Assembly: GCA_963823675.1 (NCBI GenBank)
Contig: CAWGMT010000011.1
Coordinates: forward strand, 310,001 to 374,000
Direction of reading: 5' to 3'
DNA: 64,000 nucleotides
DNA from: CAWGMT01 sp963823675
GTDB taxonomy: Bacteria; Planctomycetota; Planctomycetia; Isosphaerales; Isosphaeraceae
The position numbers and the translations under genes are program-made. Below, piece by piece: positions 48,540 through 58,093 of the stretch. The notes beneath the pieces were generated by a model. It saw nothing but the letters and a program-made list of their open reading frames with translations, had not been told where the DNA came from and made no database searches. Positions within the stretch are counted from its first letter, which is position 1, and each line of letters opens with the position of its first letter.

Positions 48540-49326
48540 TCCGCTCTGTCTCCTCCGCGCTCGGCTCGACGGGCTTAGACTGGACTTCGGCAACGTTGAC
48601 GAAGACAGCCAATCGTGTCCCAATTTCGGGCAAAACGCCATCCATGAATTGGCTCTTTTCGTAGGTCTGTTCGACGATCCCACCGTCGATTTCGTAGACG
48701 ACAATCACCTTGTCTCCATGCATGTGTTCTACCACGCCCTCATACGACTCGACCATCTTCAGGCGATTGTCCGTCCTAGCGATAAGGGTCGATTGCAGGC
48801 AGTCAATTGCCTTCGAGCGTTCGTTGAGGCAATCGACAAGCTTGTCGATCGTCTGTCGGAGCCCCTCGCATTGCTTTTGCAGTCTGAAGAACTCAACTTG
48901 AAGTTGATCGAATCTCTGAATCTCCCTCGCGGCAGCTCTTCGCCATTCTGAAACACGCGACTGCAGAAGTTGAGTCTGAGTGGAAAGCTCGTCGCGCTCC
49001 TTTCGCAGGATCCCGAGCTCTCTCTCTTTGCTCTCGCTCACCGCCAAGTGCGATTGTGTTCCAGCTTGGGACCCAACAAGCAAGCTCCCAATTAAAGGGA
49101 GAACCTCAAGTTCCCGTCGCGTTGCTGTACTCACCCTGATTGCCTTCCCGCCATACGCGGCGAAGTACGAAGGCACCGAGTGTTCCGAAAAGAGACAGTG
49201 CTGAAAACCCGACGTAAACCAAGCAGAGGCGTCCTCGGAGATAGAAATCCACCGCTCCTTCTGGAGCGCGTCTCGCTCGGTGATTGCTGGATGCTCAATT
49301 GGCTGATCGAGTTCCCGCGACATCAC
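48484..49326 (-). CDS. coiled-coil protein of the MBL cassette
   Basis: 280 residues. The N-terminal region (about 1-85) is globular. A long coiled coil spans about 92-190 (KERELGILRKERDELSTQTQ...LVDCLNERSKAIDCLQS). A C-terminal beta domain follows (YEGVVEHMHGDKVIVVYEID...EQTYEKSQFMDGVLPEIGTRLAVFV). The start overlaps the previous gene by ATGA. It is probably a scaffold or sensor coupling the first protein to the MBL hydrolase. The family is not recognised. Confidence 0.6.
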   Translation of the reverse strand: MMSRELDQPIEHPAITERDALQKERWISISEDASAWFTSGFQHCLFSEHSVPSYFAAYGGKAIRVSTATRRELEVLPLIGSLLVGSQAGTQSHLAVSESKERELGILRKERDELSTQTQLLQSRVSEWRRAAAREIQRFDQLQVEFFRLQKQCEGLRQTIDKLVDCLNERSKAIDCLQSTLIARTDNRLKMVESYEGVVEHMHGDKVIVVYEIDGGIVEQTYEKSQFMDGVLPEIGTRLAVFVNVAEVQSKPVEPSAEETERSDEKASDQRKALSGPTEF

Positions 49327-50036
49327 TCTGTCTCCCTCTTTGGCTCTTGCAATTCCAGCAGTCGCCGCTTCGCGCTGTTCAATCGCTTGAGGATGAGATC
49401 GACATCAGATAGATCACACTCGAATTCGAAACTCGGCGCTGGTAGCTCCATTCCCTCGATGAAGAAAATGAAAAAAGGGCTAGGTTGATCTTCGGTTGCC
49501 TTTGTGTACCTCAATCTCAATCGCAGAAACGGGTCCTTAACCGAGCTGTTGCGATATACATCCTCACGCGCACTCACCACTTCGAAATCTAGCTCTTCCA
49601 AACATGCCACGGTCAACGTAGCTAGGCGCATTGCCCGCTGATTCATCGCCTCTGTAATAATTGTCTTACGGAGTAAGTCAATCTTGAATCGCTGGCGTCT
49701 ATTGAACTCTTCCTTATTGGCATCATCCCAGGAAGAGAAATCTGACTGGCTTCTCCGTGTGTAGTCTAGGACGGTATCTACGTTCTGGAGCCTGAGGATC
49801 GTAGAAGTCAGGCGACGCATTTCGTTCTGGGCGTTCAGGCATAGATCGAGATCGATTGAGTCATCGCTCGCGCGAGTCCTAAACTCATTCTGAAAGTCCT
49901 CGACCTCGCCTATTAGCTTCAAGAAGCCGCGCCGAGTCAGGAACACTAGAAGCCTTCCCGTGTCCCGGAGTTCAACGGTAGCCTTGACCGCGGCTTCGAA
50001 GAGGTGGTTCGGCAAACCAAGGGCCTTTGCGTCCAT
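49323..50036 (-). CDS. first protein of the MBL cassette, unknown
   Basis: The ATG at 50036 (MDAKALGLPNHLFEAAVKAT) is chosen; GTG codons at 50060 and 50075 are alternatives. It is 237 residues, mostly helical to about 170, then a strand-rich C-terminal part (PFLRLRLRYTK...PFFIFFIEGMELP) ending in a helix. Its lower G+C compared with the rest of the element suggests separate acquisition with the two following genes. No domain is recognised. Confidence 0.55.
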   Translation of the reverse strand: MDAKALGLPNHLFEAAVKATVELRDTGRLLVFLTRRGFLKLIGEVEDFQNEFRTRASDDSIDLDLCLNAQNEMRRLTSTILRLQNVDTVLDYTRRSQSDFSSWDDANKEEFNRRQRFKIDLLRKTIITEAMNQRAMRLATLTVACLEELDFEVVSAREDVYRNSSVKDPFLRLRLRYTKATEDQPSPFFIFFIEGMELPAPSFEFECDLSDVDLILKRLNSAKRRLLELQEPKRETE

Positions 50037-50224
50037 GATTTCATTCGAGCCTTCATCCACTTCGCACCTACTCACGCACAGCGGAGATTGGATCGTTCAA
50101 GATTCTCTTCGGCCGTTCGCTCTCGATGTGGTTTCCAGAAATTCAGACTAGCACGGCGAGAAGGCCATTTGCAACGGCCAGGTCGGATCTCCTGATTTTG
50201 AATCATCTTGCTTCGATCTGCCTT

Positions 50225-50635
50225 TTAACTCGCCTGGAAACGACTGCCCGCCGGAAACGGATTCCCATTCAAGACGGGCACGTCGCGGCCATTGTCCCTC
50301 GGGCTGTTCGCTCGCGGGATATAACATACCACTGACCCGCCTGACTCGGGCACGACGGCGCGAACCGGGCCTTCAACGCAGTCGAGAATCTCTCTCATGT
50401 AGGCGGCGTTCCCCTTGATGGCGTGCAGAATCATCGACTCCGCCAAGCAATCGGCGACGATGCGGTTTCCGGGGGTTGGCTCGCCGTATAGCTCTTTCCC
50501 TTCCAGAACGCGCCGAATCAGCGTCGTCAGGGTCGGGCCTTTCAGGCGGCCGTTCGGGTTGCCGGATTCTCCCCGTTGCCAGGCGGGCACAAGGTTCTTG
50601 GGCGTGCCGTTGGGGTTCACGATGCTTTTCCGCAT
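50225..50635 (-). CDS. DUF5681 protein
   Basis: Start at 50635 (MRKSIVNPNG); an upstream ATG at 50671 is possible. The DUF5681 signature is WQRGESGNPNGRLKGPTLTTLIRRVL near residue 20. Such proteins commonly lie beside terminase genes in phages and prophages and may be small-terminase-like. Here it directly follows the interrupted terS gene. 136 residues. Confidence 0.7.
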   Translation of the reverse strand: MRKSIVNPNGTPKNLVPAWQRGESGNPNGRLKGPTLTTLIRRVLEGKELYGEPTPGNRIVADCLAESMILHAIKGNAAYMREILDCVEGPVRAVVPESGGSVVCYIPRANSPRDNGRDVPVLNGNPFPAGSRFQAS

Positions 50636-51084
50636 AACACCGATAGAAACACCGATCGGCTGTTGACTCAAATCCTCAAGCCACGATCATCAGCGAACAA
50701 CGCGGGCGGGTCAATCCTCCCCGTCATCACCCAGCTTGAGGTAACGCGCGATCGGGTCGTCTGTGTGCGGCGTTGTCGGGTTCGTTCGGAGCAGCGTTCG
50801 GGATGGCTGGAGCGTAAGACCAAGCTCGCGCATCAGACCACGCCATTGCGTCGTCAGCATCGCCAGCTTTCTCACCGAGTTCATGTCCGGTTCAGTAAGG
50901 GCGTCCATGGCCTTCTGAACCCGATTCAGATTTGCACGCATCGACGCGCACGCGGCGACTGCCATCAGGTCAAGCCGGTCAAGCGTTCCCCGAGAGTGCA
51001 GGACATCGCAAAGCCTCTGGTATTCGACGAGAGCATCCGGCGCAAGATCAACAGGGGATTCCAGCGGCTCACGCCGGATGAAGC

Positions 51085-51091
51085 CTGTCGC
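51085..51091. repeat. 7-bp target-site duplication of the IS21 copy (left)
   Basis: CTGTCGC is repeated at 53604-53610, immediately outside the right end. Confidence 0.9.
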
Positions 51092-51199
51092 TGATCAGCG
51101 ACAATTAGAATTCCCGCCCAGCGACAACTAGAATTCCCTCCTCCTCTCGCCCGTCTGTTCACTATCTGGTTTCCTCCTGACCAGAAGGAGGGAACCGTC

Positions 51200-52711
51200 A
51201 TGATCACGGATGCCCAGTTTCGCAAACTTCGCCAGTTTCTCGGCGGAGGACATCCACTCTATCGTGCGGCATTGAAGGTGGGTATGGACGCCAAGTCAGC
51301 TCGAAAGTACCGGCATGCTGATCGCCTGCCGAGTGAATCGTTGACCCCAAGAACCTGGCGGACCCGGGAGGATCCGTTCGAGGACGTTTGGCCCCAACTT
51401 CGTGACCTACTGGAACTCAATCCCGGGCTTCAAGCCAAGACCCTTTTCTGCGATCTCCAACGTCGCTTCCCAGGCCGATTTCGCGACATCCAGCTCCGCA
51501 CATTACAGCGGAAGATCAAAGCGTGGAGAGCCACCGAGGGCCCAGCCAAGGAGGTCTTTTTCGATCAGATCCACCGGCCCGGTCTGTTCGGCGCCTCTGA
51601 CTTCACGCACATGGGCGACCTGCGGGTCACGCTGGCCGGTGAACCGTTTGATCACATGGTCTATCACTTTGTCCTGACCTATTCCAATTGGGAGACCGGC
51701 ACGGTCTGCTTTTCCGAGAGTTTCGAGAGCCTCAGCCAAGGGCTCCAAAACGCCCTCTGGGAACTGGGAGGGGTTCCCCAGATGCATCGCACTGATCGGC
51801 TCACCGCCGCGGTGAATAACCTTTCCGATCGTGATCTGTTCCAGCAACGTTATCGCGCCTTGCTGGCTCACTACGGCTTGAAAGCTCAAGCCATCAACGC
51901 CCGCAAGGCCCATGAGAATGGAGACGCCGAGCAGAGCCATAACCGATTCAAGACTGCCGTCGATCAAGCGCTGATGCTCCGCGGCAGCCGCGACTTCGAG
52001 GATCGCGAGGACTACGAACGGTTCCTGCGCGAAGTGCTGGCCCAACGCAACAGCGGACGGGCCCAGCGATTCGCCGAGGACCGATCACAACTGCGAGATC
52101 TACCCGCGCGTCGCGTCAACGCGTGGCACCGACGCCCAGCGCGAGTCAGCCAGGGAAGCACAATCCGCATCAAATTCAACACCTACTCGGTTCCCAGCCG
52201 GCTGATCGGTGAACAGGTTGACGTTCATATCAAGGTTGAATACCTGGAGGTGTGGCACGGCTCGGTGCTGGTCGAGCGACTTCCCCGGCTCCGCGGCCGA
52301 AACAAACACGCGATCAACTATCGTCATGTGATTGATTGGCTGGTGCGCAAGCCGGGGGCGTTCGCGGGATATCGCTACCAGGACGCGATGTTCCCGACGA
52401 GCCGGTTTCGCCGGGCCTACGATGCCTTGCTGGAACACAGCCCCGGCCGCGCGGCCAAGGATTACCTGCGGATCCTCGAGCTGGCGGCTAAGGAATCCGA
52501 GACCGGAGTCAACGCCGTGTTGGGCCGGCTCCTGGAGTGGAATGTACCGATCACACCGACCGTCGTCGCCGACCATTTGGCCCACGACCTGGGCCTGCCG
52601 CGAGCGATGGAGGTCACGATCACAACGGTGGATTTGTCGATGTACGACGGGTTACTCGAGACAAGGGAGGACATGCCATTAACCGACAAGCCGACCTGCA
52701 CGAGTCCCTGA
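51200..52711 (+). CDS. istA: IS21-family transposase IstA
   Basis: 503 residues. N-terminal HTH region, then the DDE core: Asp in ASDFTHMGDL, Asp in MHRTDRLTAAV, Glu in NGDAEQSHNRF. The C-terminal beta domain has FNTYSVPSRLIGEQV. A GAAGGAGGG ribosome site lies 6 bases before the ATG. The protein cuts and joins element ends with help of IstB. The frame is complete. Confidence 0.92.
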   Translation: MITDAQFRKLRQFLGGGHPLYRAALKVGMDAKSARKYRHADRLPSESLTPRTWRTREDPFEDVWPQLRDLLELNPGLQAKTLFCDLQRRFPGRFRDIQLRTLQRKIKAWRATEGPAKEVFFDQIHRPGLFGASDFTHMGDLRVTLAGEPFDHMVYHFVLTYSNWETGTVCFSESFESLSQGLQNALWELGGVPQMHRTDRLTAAVNNLSDRDLFQQRYRALLAHYGLKAQAINARKAHENGDAEQSHNRFKTAVDQALMLRGSRDFEDREDYERFLREVLAQRNSGRAQRFAEDRSQLRDLPARRVNAWHRRPARVSQGSTIRIKFNTYSVPSRLIGEQVDVHIKVEYLEVWHGSVLVERLPRLRGRNKHAINYRHVIDWLVRKPGAFAGYRYQDAMFPTSRFRRAYDALLEHSPGRAAKDYLRILELAAKESETGVNAVLGRLLEWNVPITPTVVADHLAHDLGLPRAMEVTITTVDLSMYDGLLETREDMPLTDKPTCTSP

Positions 52712-53471
52712 AGGACTGCCTTCGGGACCTCCATCTGCCGGCGATACGGGACGAGTACGAATCGGCGGCGCAACGGGCTCGTCAAGAGTCCTCAAGTTAC
52801 GAGCGCTACTTGCTTGATCTGGCGGAGCGCAACGTGAAACCCGGCGCTCAAACCGGATCGAGCGGCTCTTACGCGATTCGAGGCTGTTCATGGAAAAGAG
52901 CCTGTCAACTCTGGACCTGAAGCGACTGCCGCCGAAGGCGGCGCAGCAGGTCCGATCGTTGCTGGAAGGAGACTTCGTTGAGCGGCATGAGAATGTGCTC
53001 ATTTTCGGTAACCCCGGCTCTGGGAAAACGCACGTCGCCTGCGCGATTGGCCAGGAGCTGATCCGGGCGGGAAGGAAGGTGATGTTCGCGACTTGTGGTC
53101 TGATGGTTCAGGACCTCTTGGCCGCGAAGCGTGACTTGAAGCTCCGCGGTTTTCTCAAGAAGATTTCTTCATATCACGTGATGATCCTCGACGATATTGG
53201 ATATGTCCAATACAGTCGCGACGAAATGGAGGTGCTGTTCGCGCTCTTGGCGGAGCGATATGAACGGGGGAGCGTGGTGCTGACGAGCAACCTCGCGTTT
53301 TCGGGTTGGGAGACGATCTTCAAGGACCCGATGACGACCGCTGCTGCGATCGATCGACTGGTGCACCACAGCGTGATCCTGGAATTGAACGTTTCCAGCT
53401 ATCGGGCCGAGCAGGCCAAGAAATCGCGTCAGAGCGCGTCGGGCCCCGCCAATCTCAGCAAGGAGGTGTGA
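52678..53471 (+). pseudogene. istB: IS21-family helper ATPase IstB, frameshifted
   Basis: The N-terminal helix (NRQADLHESLKDCLRDLHLP) begins inside the istA 3' end without a normal start codon (an ATT is in place). Near 52835 one base is missing, and the other frame continues NRIERLLRDSRLFMEKSLSTL with Walker A GNPGSGKT and Walker B MILDDIGYVQ. An internal ATG at 52890 could give a shortened 193-residue ATPase. As it stands transposition should be impaired. Confidence 0.8.
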
Positions 53472-53767
53472 CTGGAAGCAAGCACGGATACCGCCGAGTG
53501 CGAGAAGGGATTCAAGACGACCGCAATCGAAGCGGCTTGTACACTATCCTCGAGGCGGGAATTCTAGTTGTCGTCAGAAGGGAAATCTAATTGTCGCCAA
53601 TCACTGTCGCGGTCCCAGAGGCGTTCTTGGCCGTTGTGAGTTTGGGTCCGCGGTCACTCATGACAAAAATGGCACCAATAAATGTGCGCAGGGGACGCGG
53701 CGGTCTTGTGTGCGCGATCGTTTGGTGAAAATGGGGGGTATCCGTCCCCCGTCATTCTGCATCCATG

Positions 53768-54139
53768 CTATGGGCCTGTCCGCTCCAGCTCGCGTTGCCG
53801 CTTGCACTCCATCGCTCGCGCTTGCGCGGCCGGGACAAGTTCGGCCCAATCGATCTTGCCTTCGTCCTCATCCTTGCCCACGGGGCCGTCCACTCTGTTG
53901 AGTAACTCACGGAACCATTGATACTCGGGCTTTCTTCCCCTCAACATCTTGCGACGGCCAAGCGCCATTCCGATCAGCGTCAGCGCGATCTCGCGCTCAA
54001 GGCCCTTCTCGTCGATTAGGCGAGTGATTGCCGCGGCGATACGACGGCCACGACTATGGCCAGCGGGGTTGCCACTTTGACCGGGTTGCCATGGCGTCAG
54101 ATTTTCCGGTCTCGGGGCTGGACTTGGGTTACCCTGCAT
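53768..54139 (-). CDS. second DUF5681 protein
   Basis: 123 residues. The signature WQPGQSGNPAGHSRGRRIAAAITRLIDEKG is near the N-terminus, followed by helix EREIALTLIGMALGRRKM and a short acidic C-terminus. It differs from the copy at 50225 and lies upstream of the terS start, so the packaging-type genes are flanked by two paralogues. Confidence 0.7.
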   Translation of the reverse strand: MQGNPSPAPRPENLTPWQPGQSGNPAGHSRGRRIAAAITRLIDEKGLEREIALTLIGMALGRRKMLRGRKPEYQWFRELLNRVDGPVGKDEDEGKIDWAELVPAAQARAMECKRQRELERTGP

Positions 54140-54305
54140 TGTCCACTGCGTTATCCACTGCGTTGACGAAGAACCGATTCCCTAGATTGCCAGGTCCGCT
54201 TGGTTTGGCGGTTGCGATCCGACCAGACCGTCCCGCGATTCAGCATACCATTTTCGACGTTTTCGGTCACGGGCCGACCACGCGCGCGTTAGAGGGGGGC
54301 GTTTT

Positions 54306-54628
54306 TCATCGCCTCGGCGTCACAATTCCGATGGTTTGCAGTCGCCAAACGGCGCCAAGGTATCCGTAGGGGTCAAGCTCCCTCTGAATGGATAGATTGG
54401 CAATCTCCCCGCAGTCAATTCCCTTGCGACGCAGGTATGAAACCAGCCGAATATAGGACACCCATTTCCCGTTCTCGACCAGCCAGCACAATCGCCGACG
54501 GTAGAACTCCACTGGGCCGACGCGGTGGTAGAGTCCCCTGACATAGCGGTCGTTCTTCGCGGCACGCGCTTTCGCCTCGGGGCCTGATCGCCGGGCAACG
54601 GTTCGTCGAAATGGCTTGGGCATGGGAG

Positions 54629-54632
<4 letters not shown>
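54306..54632 (-). CDS. 108-residue hypothetical protein of the element end
   Basis: Basic N-terminus (MTPMPKPFRRTVARRSGPEAKARA), then a helical segment RRLCWLVENGKWVSYIRLVSYLRRKGIDCGEIANL and YGYLGAVWRLQTIGIV. Its ATG overlaps the stop of the integrase-tail frame (ATGA). In the circular form it would be translated behind the integrase. The family is not recognised. Confidence 0.6.
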
Positions 54633-54981
<349 letters not shown>

Positions 54982-55342
54982 GCCGTACAGGTCGCGTCAA
55001 CGATTCCTGGGCATTCCGGAAACGCGACAGACCAGGAAGGGTAGACTTCGACTCTAACCTCATGGCCCGGCGGCGGCAAGGGCCATCCGACGGCCTGCGG
55101 CCATAGCGAAATCCGAAATCGTAGACCAGAGCGGGAGGCCTCGGACCTGGGTGCGTCGCCGGACGGGCACCGACCCCGGCAACCCGAAGCGGCTACCCAC
55201 TCAGGCGACGGGCACGGCACGGAAACAAGGACGCAACGAGTTTATCGCCCCGGGGGGAGGAACACGGACGCAACGCCTTGGGAGCGAAACAAGGGAGAGC
55301 TCACCGTGTCTGACGTTCTGCATTTCGGGCACCTGCACTTTG
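54982..55342. other. gene-free region behind tRNA-Cys
   Basis: About 360 bases holding the tRNA upstream region (its promoter should lie at 54990-55030 on the minus strand). No clear -35/-10 pair is obvious. No gene seen. Confidence 0.4.
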
Positions 55343-56041
55343 CTACTGCGTCGAGTCGGTTGGAGTCTGGCTTGTCTTGCGCGGCCGACCCTCTGGGCGT
55401 ACGGTGTGCTCCAGGCCGAGTTCCTTGACAGTTCGGCTGACCCACTCGTCGCCGCCATAGGGTCTTCCGCGCTCGAGGCTCAGGCGCACTCGCTTTAATT
55501 CGTTCGCGGTCAATGGTGCATTGACGCGAGCCGTCCAGTTTGCCGGCCGCTCCACCGGCCAGGGCGACAACAAGACCTGGATCGCCTCGTCGCCGTGCAC
55601 CCTCGACCACAGGCTGCCCCATCGCCACAGTTGCGCTCTCTCGACCAGACCCGCCGACACGGGATTTCGCTCGACGTAGCGCAACAAGGACAACAAGTGG
55701 CCGTCACTCTGCACCGGGAAACTCTTGAACCGTCCTTGATAGAGGTGGCCGTACCCCACGGTTCGGTGCGAAACGCGCCAGCGCATCGCGTGCGTGTGCG
55801 CAAGTTTCCGGAAGAAGCCTGTCAATTGACCATCCTCCTCCGGCCAGACAACAAAGTGCCAGTGATTGGACAAAACACAGTACGACAGGATACGCAGAGG
55901 TTGCCGCTGGTGCGACTCGACCATGACGCGCTCGAACGCCTCAAAGTCGGCCTCCTTTCGGAACATATGCATCCTGCCGACCGATCGGTTAAGGACGTGA
56001 TAAACAAATCCCCCAGGCGCTACTCTCGCTGTTCTTGGCAT
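55343..56041 (-). CDS. REP-associated tyrosine transposase (RAYT, Y1 HUH)
   Basis: 232 residues from MPRTARVAPGG (56041). It has HUH motif SNHWHFVVWP, nucleophile Tyr in LLRYVERNPVSAGL, and VLNRSVGRMHMF near the start, as in IS200-like TnpA_REP proteins. A C-terminal extension (ANELKRVRLSLERGRPYGGD) is typical of the planctomycete type. These enzymes move or amplify short palindromic repeats. This copy is full length; a second copy at 58094 shares its first 530 bases of unit. Confidence 0.88.
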   Translation of the reverse strand: MPRTARVAPGGFVYHVLNRSVGRMHMFRKEADFEAFERVMVESHQRQPLRILSYCVLSNHWHFVVWPEEDGQLTGFFRKLAHTHAMRWRVSHRTVGYGHLYQGRFKSFPVQSDGHLLSLLRYVERNPVSAGLVERAQLWRWGSLWSRVHGDEAIQVLLSPWPVERPANWTARVNAPLTANELKRVRLSLERGRPYGGDEWVSRTVKELGLEHTVRPEGRPRKTSQTPTDSTQ

Positions 56042-56100
56042 AACAGGAAGGGATACCAAAACGCCGGATCGGCGTCAATACTAGTTGCGTCCCTGTTTCC
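55571..56100. repeat. 530-bp direct repeat, copy A (RAYT unit)
   Basis: Very similar to 58229-58758, including about 60 bases upstream of the transposase start (GGGATACCAAAACGCCGG, then GCGTCAATACTAGTTGCGTC). Confidence 0.85.
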
Positions 56101-56146
56101 GTCCCGTGTCCGGACTGGTCTTACGACACTACCGCGAGGTCTACCA

Positions 56147-57097
56147 ATGACCCGCCACGGCGCATCTTACGAACCCAGAGTGCGGACTCGCAAGCTGACC
56201 GGGGCGCTGTTTGGTAGCGCGTGCTTCCTGGCGACCTTAGCCGGCGTGGTCATGCTCGCGATCCTGCTGGGCGCGATCATCTACGAGGCGCTGCGGTTCC
56301 CGCCGGATCGGCCCTGGTGGAACGTCGCCGGACAGGTGAGGGAGCTTTTCGCCTTCTTGGTGTCGTTGACCCAGAAATTCTCGCGGCTCGACCCGCACAA
56401 GGGCGGCTTCCGGGCAGGAATTGCCGGCAGCCTATGGCTGGTGGGGCTGGTGGCACTATTTGCGATTCCGGTCGGAGTGGGCGCGGCGGTCTACCTTGAG
56501 GAATTCGCGGTGTCAGGGCGGATCAAGGCGATCGTCCAGATGAACATCGCCAACCTGGCTGGTGTGCCGTCGATTGTGTATGGCCTGCTTGGCTCGGCGG
56601 CATTCGTCTACGCGTTCGGCGTCCAGGGTTTAGCACTGGGGCCGAGCCTGTGGGCGGGTGGGTTGACCTTGGCGCTCCTGGTGCTGCCGGTGATCGTCGT
56701 TGCCACGAGCGAGGCGCTGCGGGCCGTGCCGTCGTCTTTGCGGCAAGGAGCCCTGGCACTGGGGGCGACCCGCTGGGAAGTGGTACGCGATCACGTTCTG
56801 CCATCGGCCCTGCCAGGAATCATGACCGGCGCCATCCTCGCCTTATCGCGGGCGATCGGCGAGACGGCCCCGCTTTTGATGGTCGGTGCGGTGACCTCGA
56901 GCCTGCGGGTGCCCGCCGGCCCGTCGCGGCGTTACACCGCGTTGCCGGTTGAGATCTACGCCTATGCCAAGGACTTCAACCCTGCGTCCAGCTCAGTCGC
57001 TGCTGGAGGGATCCTGATCCTGCTCGTCTTGCTCTTGTCGATGAATGGCGTGGCCATCGTCATCCGAAACCGTTATGCCCGCATCGCCCGTGCCTGA
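56147..57097 (+). CDS. pstA: phosphate ABC transporter permease PstA
   Basis: 316 residues, start MTRHGASYEPRVRTRK. About six helices; the conserved permease stretch is EEFAVSGRIKAIVQMNIANL, with AGVPSIVYGLLG and the EAA loop EALRAVPSSLRQGALALGATRWEVV...LPSALPGIMTGAILALSRAIGETAPLL. PstA works with PstC, PstB and PstS in high-affinity phosphate uptake. None of these is in the window, so the gene has been separated from its operon, probably by the flanking transposase units. Confidence 0.88.
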   Translation: MTRHGASYEPRVRTRKLTGALFGSACFLATLAGVVMLAILLGAIIYEALRFPPDRPWWNVAGQVRELFAFLVSLTQKFSRLDPHKGGFRAGIAGSLWLVGLVALFAIPVGVGAAVYLEEFAVSGRIKAIVQMNIANLAGVPSIVYGLLGSAAFVYAFGVQGLALGPSLWAGGLTLALLVLPVIVVATSEALRAVPSSLRQGALALGATRWEVVRDHVLPSALPGIMTGAILALSRAIGETAPLLMVGAVTSSLRVPAGPSRRYTALPVEIYAYAKDFNPASSSVAAGGILILLVLLLSMNGVAIVIRNRYARIARA

Positions 57098-57320
57098 GGT
57101 CGGGAATTCAGACACCCATGAATTGTTCTTCCGCGACGATGATCACCGCACGCGCGTGAATCAGGTATGATGTCGCCGCTACCCCAAAGCTGTTCGGGTG
57201 CCCGGCGACCTGACGGTGGGACGAGGATCGCTGGTCTGCGGAGTGAGCCCCGGATACAATCATACTGCCGCTCGGAGTCGAGCGACTTACGATGCTCGCG
57301 TGTCAGGCCGAGGCGATCCG

Positions 57321-57623
57321 ATGTCAGAGGCTGCGGGAGTGGTCGATTCCGGTATCATCTCAAATCCCTCAATTCACCGGGGGGAGCCCATTCTGGCCGG
57401 GACCGCGACGCCAGTGCGCGCGGTTGTCGAGCTGTGGAATCAGGGAATGCCTGCCGAGGTCATCCCGCTGCATTTGCCTCACCTGGGCCTGGCTCAGGTC
57501 TTCGAAGCACTCCATTATTACCTGGGACATCGCCCCGAGATCGATCAGTACATCCAGGCCAATCGCATCCCCGAAGAGTGGTCCGGCAAGCGGTTTGATC
57601 CAGCGACGGGCCAACGCCAATGA
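57321..57623 (+). CDS. DUF433 antitoxin
   Basis: 100 residues. DUF433 pattern ISNPSIHRGEPILAGTATPVRAVVELWNQGMPAEVIPLHLPHLGLAQVFEALHYY with a three-helix homeodomain-like DNA-binding core. The stop overlaps the toxin ATG by 4 bases. It neutralises the adjacent PIN-like toxin and probably represses the pair. Confidence 0.85.
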   Translation: MSEAAGVVDSGIISNPSIHRGEPILAGTATPVRAVVELWNQGMPAEVIPLHLPHLGLAQVFEALHYYLGHRPEIDQYIQANRIPEEWSGKRFDPATGQRQ

Positions 57624-57976
57624 CGAGCGGGGGCGGTCGGCTGCGAGTCTACCTCGACGAAGACGTCGATGTGCTGCTGGCTCGCTTCATGGCAACGCGA
57701 GGCCTGGACGTCGAGTGCGCCGTTGATGCCGGTATGCTGGCTAAGAGCGACTCCGAGCACCTGGAATATGCAACCCACCAAAGGCGAATCCTGGTGACGC
57801 ACAATAAGGTTGATTTCGAACAGTTGGCCGTCGCATGGTGGGGCCAAAGAAAAGACCACACCGGCATCGTTCTGGCCGTGCGAAGGGCCGACACCTACGA
57901 ACTGGCACGTCGTCTTCTGCCGGTGCTAAATCGCTATGATCAAGACGGCTGGTCCAACTCCGTCCTTTACGCGTGA
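57620..57976 (+). CDS. DUF5615 PIN-like toxin
   Basis: 118 residues. It opens LRVYLDEDVDVLLARFMATRGLDVECAVDAG and continues HLEYATHQRRILVTHNKVDF with the acidic residues Asp/Glu/Asp of PIN-like RNases (LDED, THNKVDF). It is paired with the DUF433 antitoxin by an ATGA overlap and is expected to cleave RNA when released. Confidence 0.83.
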   Translation: MTSGGGRLRVYLDEDVDVLLARFMATRGLDVECAVDAGMLAKSDSEHLEYATHQRRILVTHNKVDFEQLAVAWWGQRKDHTGIVLAVRRADTYELARRLLPVLNRYDQDGWSNSVLYA

Positions 57977-58093
57977 GGCGCAATACGAGCTGTGGTTTCT
58001 GCCCCGGCCGCTCTTTCGGTATGGCTCTGCCGAAGGAAACTGCTCGCCGGCATCCTTTGGGCGTTTGTGCAGGGCGCTAATCCCGAAGCTCTT

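Larger units (their letters stand above)
51092..53603 (+). mobile_element. IS21-family insertion sequence (2,512 bp)
   Basis: Terminal inverted repeats TGATCAGCGACAATTAGA (51092) and, from the right end at 53603, TGATTGGCGACAATTAGA: 21 of 24 bases match. A second internal repeat pair (GCGACAACTAGAATTCCC at ~51121 and its complement at ~53560) is typical of IS21 multiple end repeats. Flanked by a perfect 7-bp duplication CTGTCGC (51085-51091 and 53604-53610). Carries istA and istB. Confidence 0.92.
50711..53661 (-). pseudogene. terS: P27-like small terminase gene interrupted by IS21 element
   Basis: Removing the IS (51092-53603) and one copy of the 7-bp target duplication restores a 143-codon frame from ATG 53661 (MSDRGPKLTTAKNASGTATG) across the junction (TGFIRREPLESPVDLAPDAL) to the stop at 50711. 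The restored protein has the layout of P27-family small terminases: a basic N-terminus with RREP, L-x-PDALVEYQRLCDVLHSRGTLDRLDL, then a helix pair ending MRELGLTLQPSRTLL. It would select DNA for packaging into a helper phage head. Family assignment is by eye. Confidence 0.75.

Noticed and set aside
54982..55342. Searched for a second tRNA beside tRNA-Cys
   Set aside because: No cloverleaf recognised.
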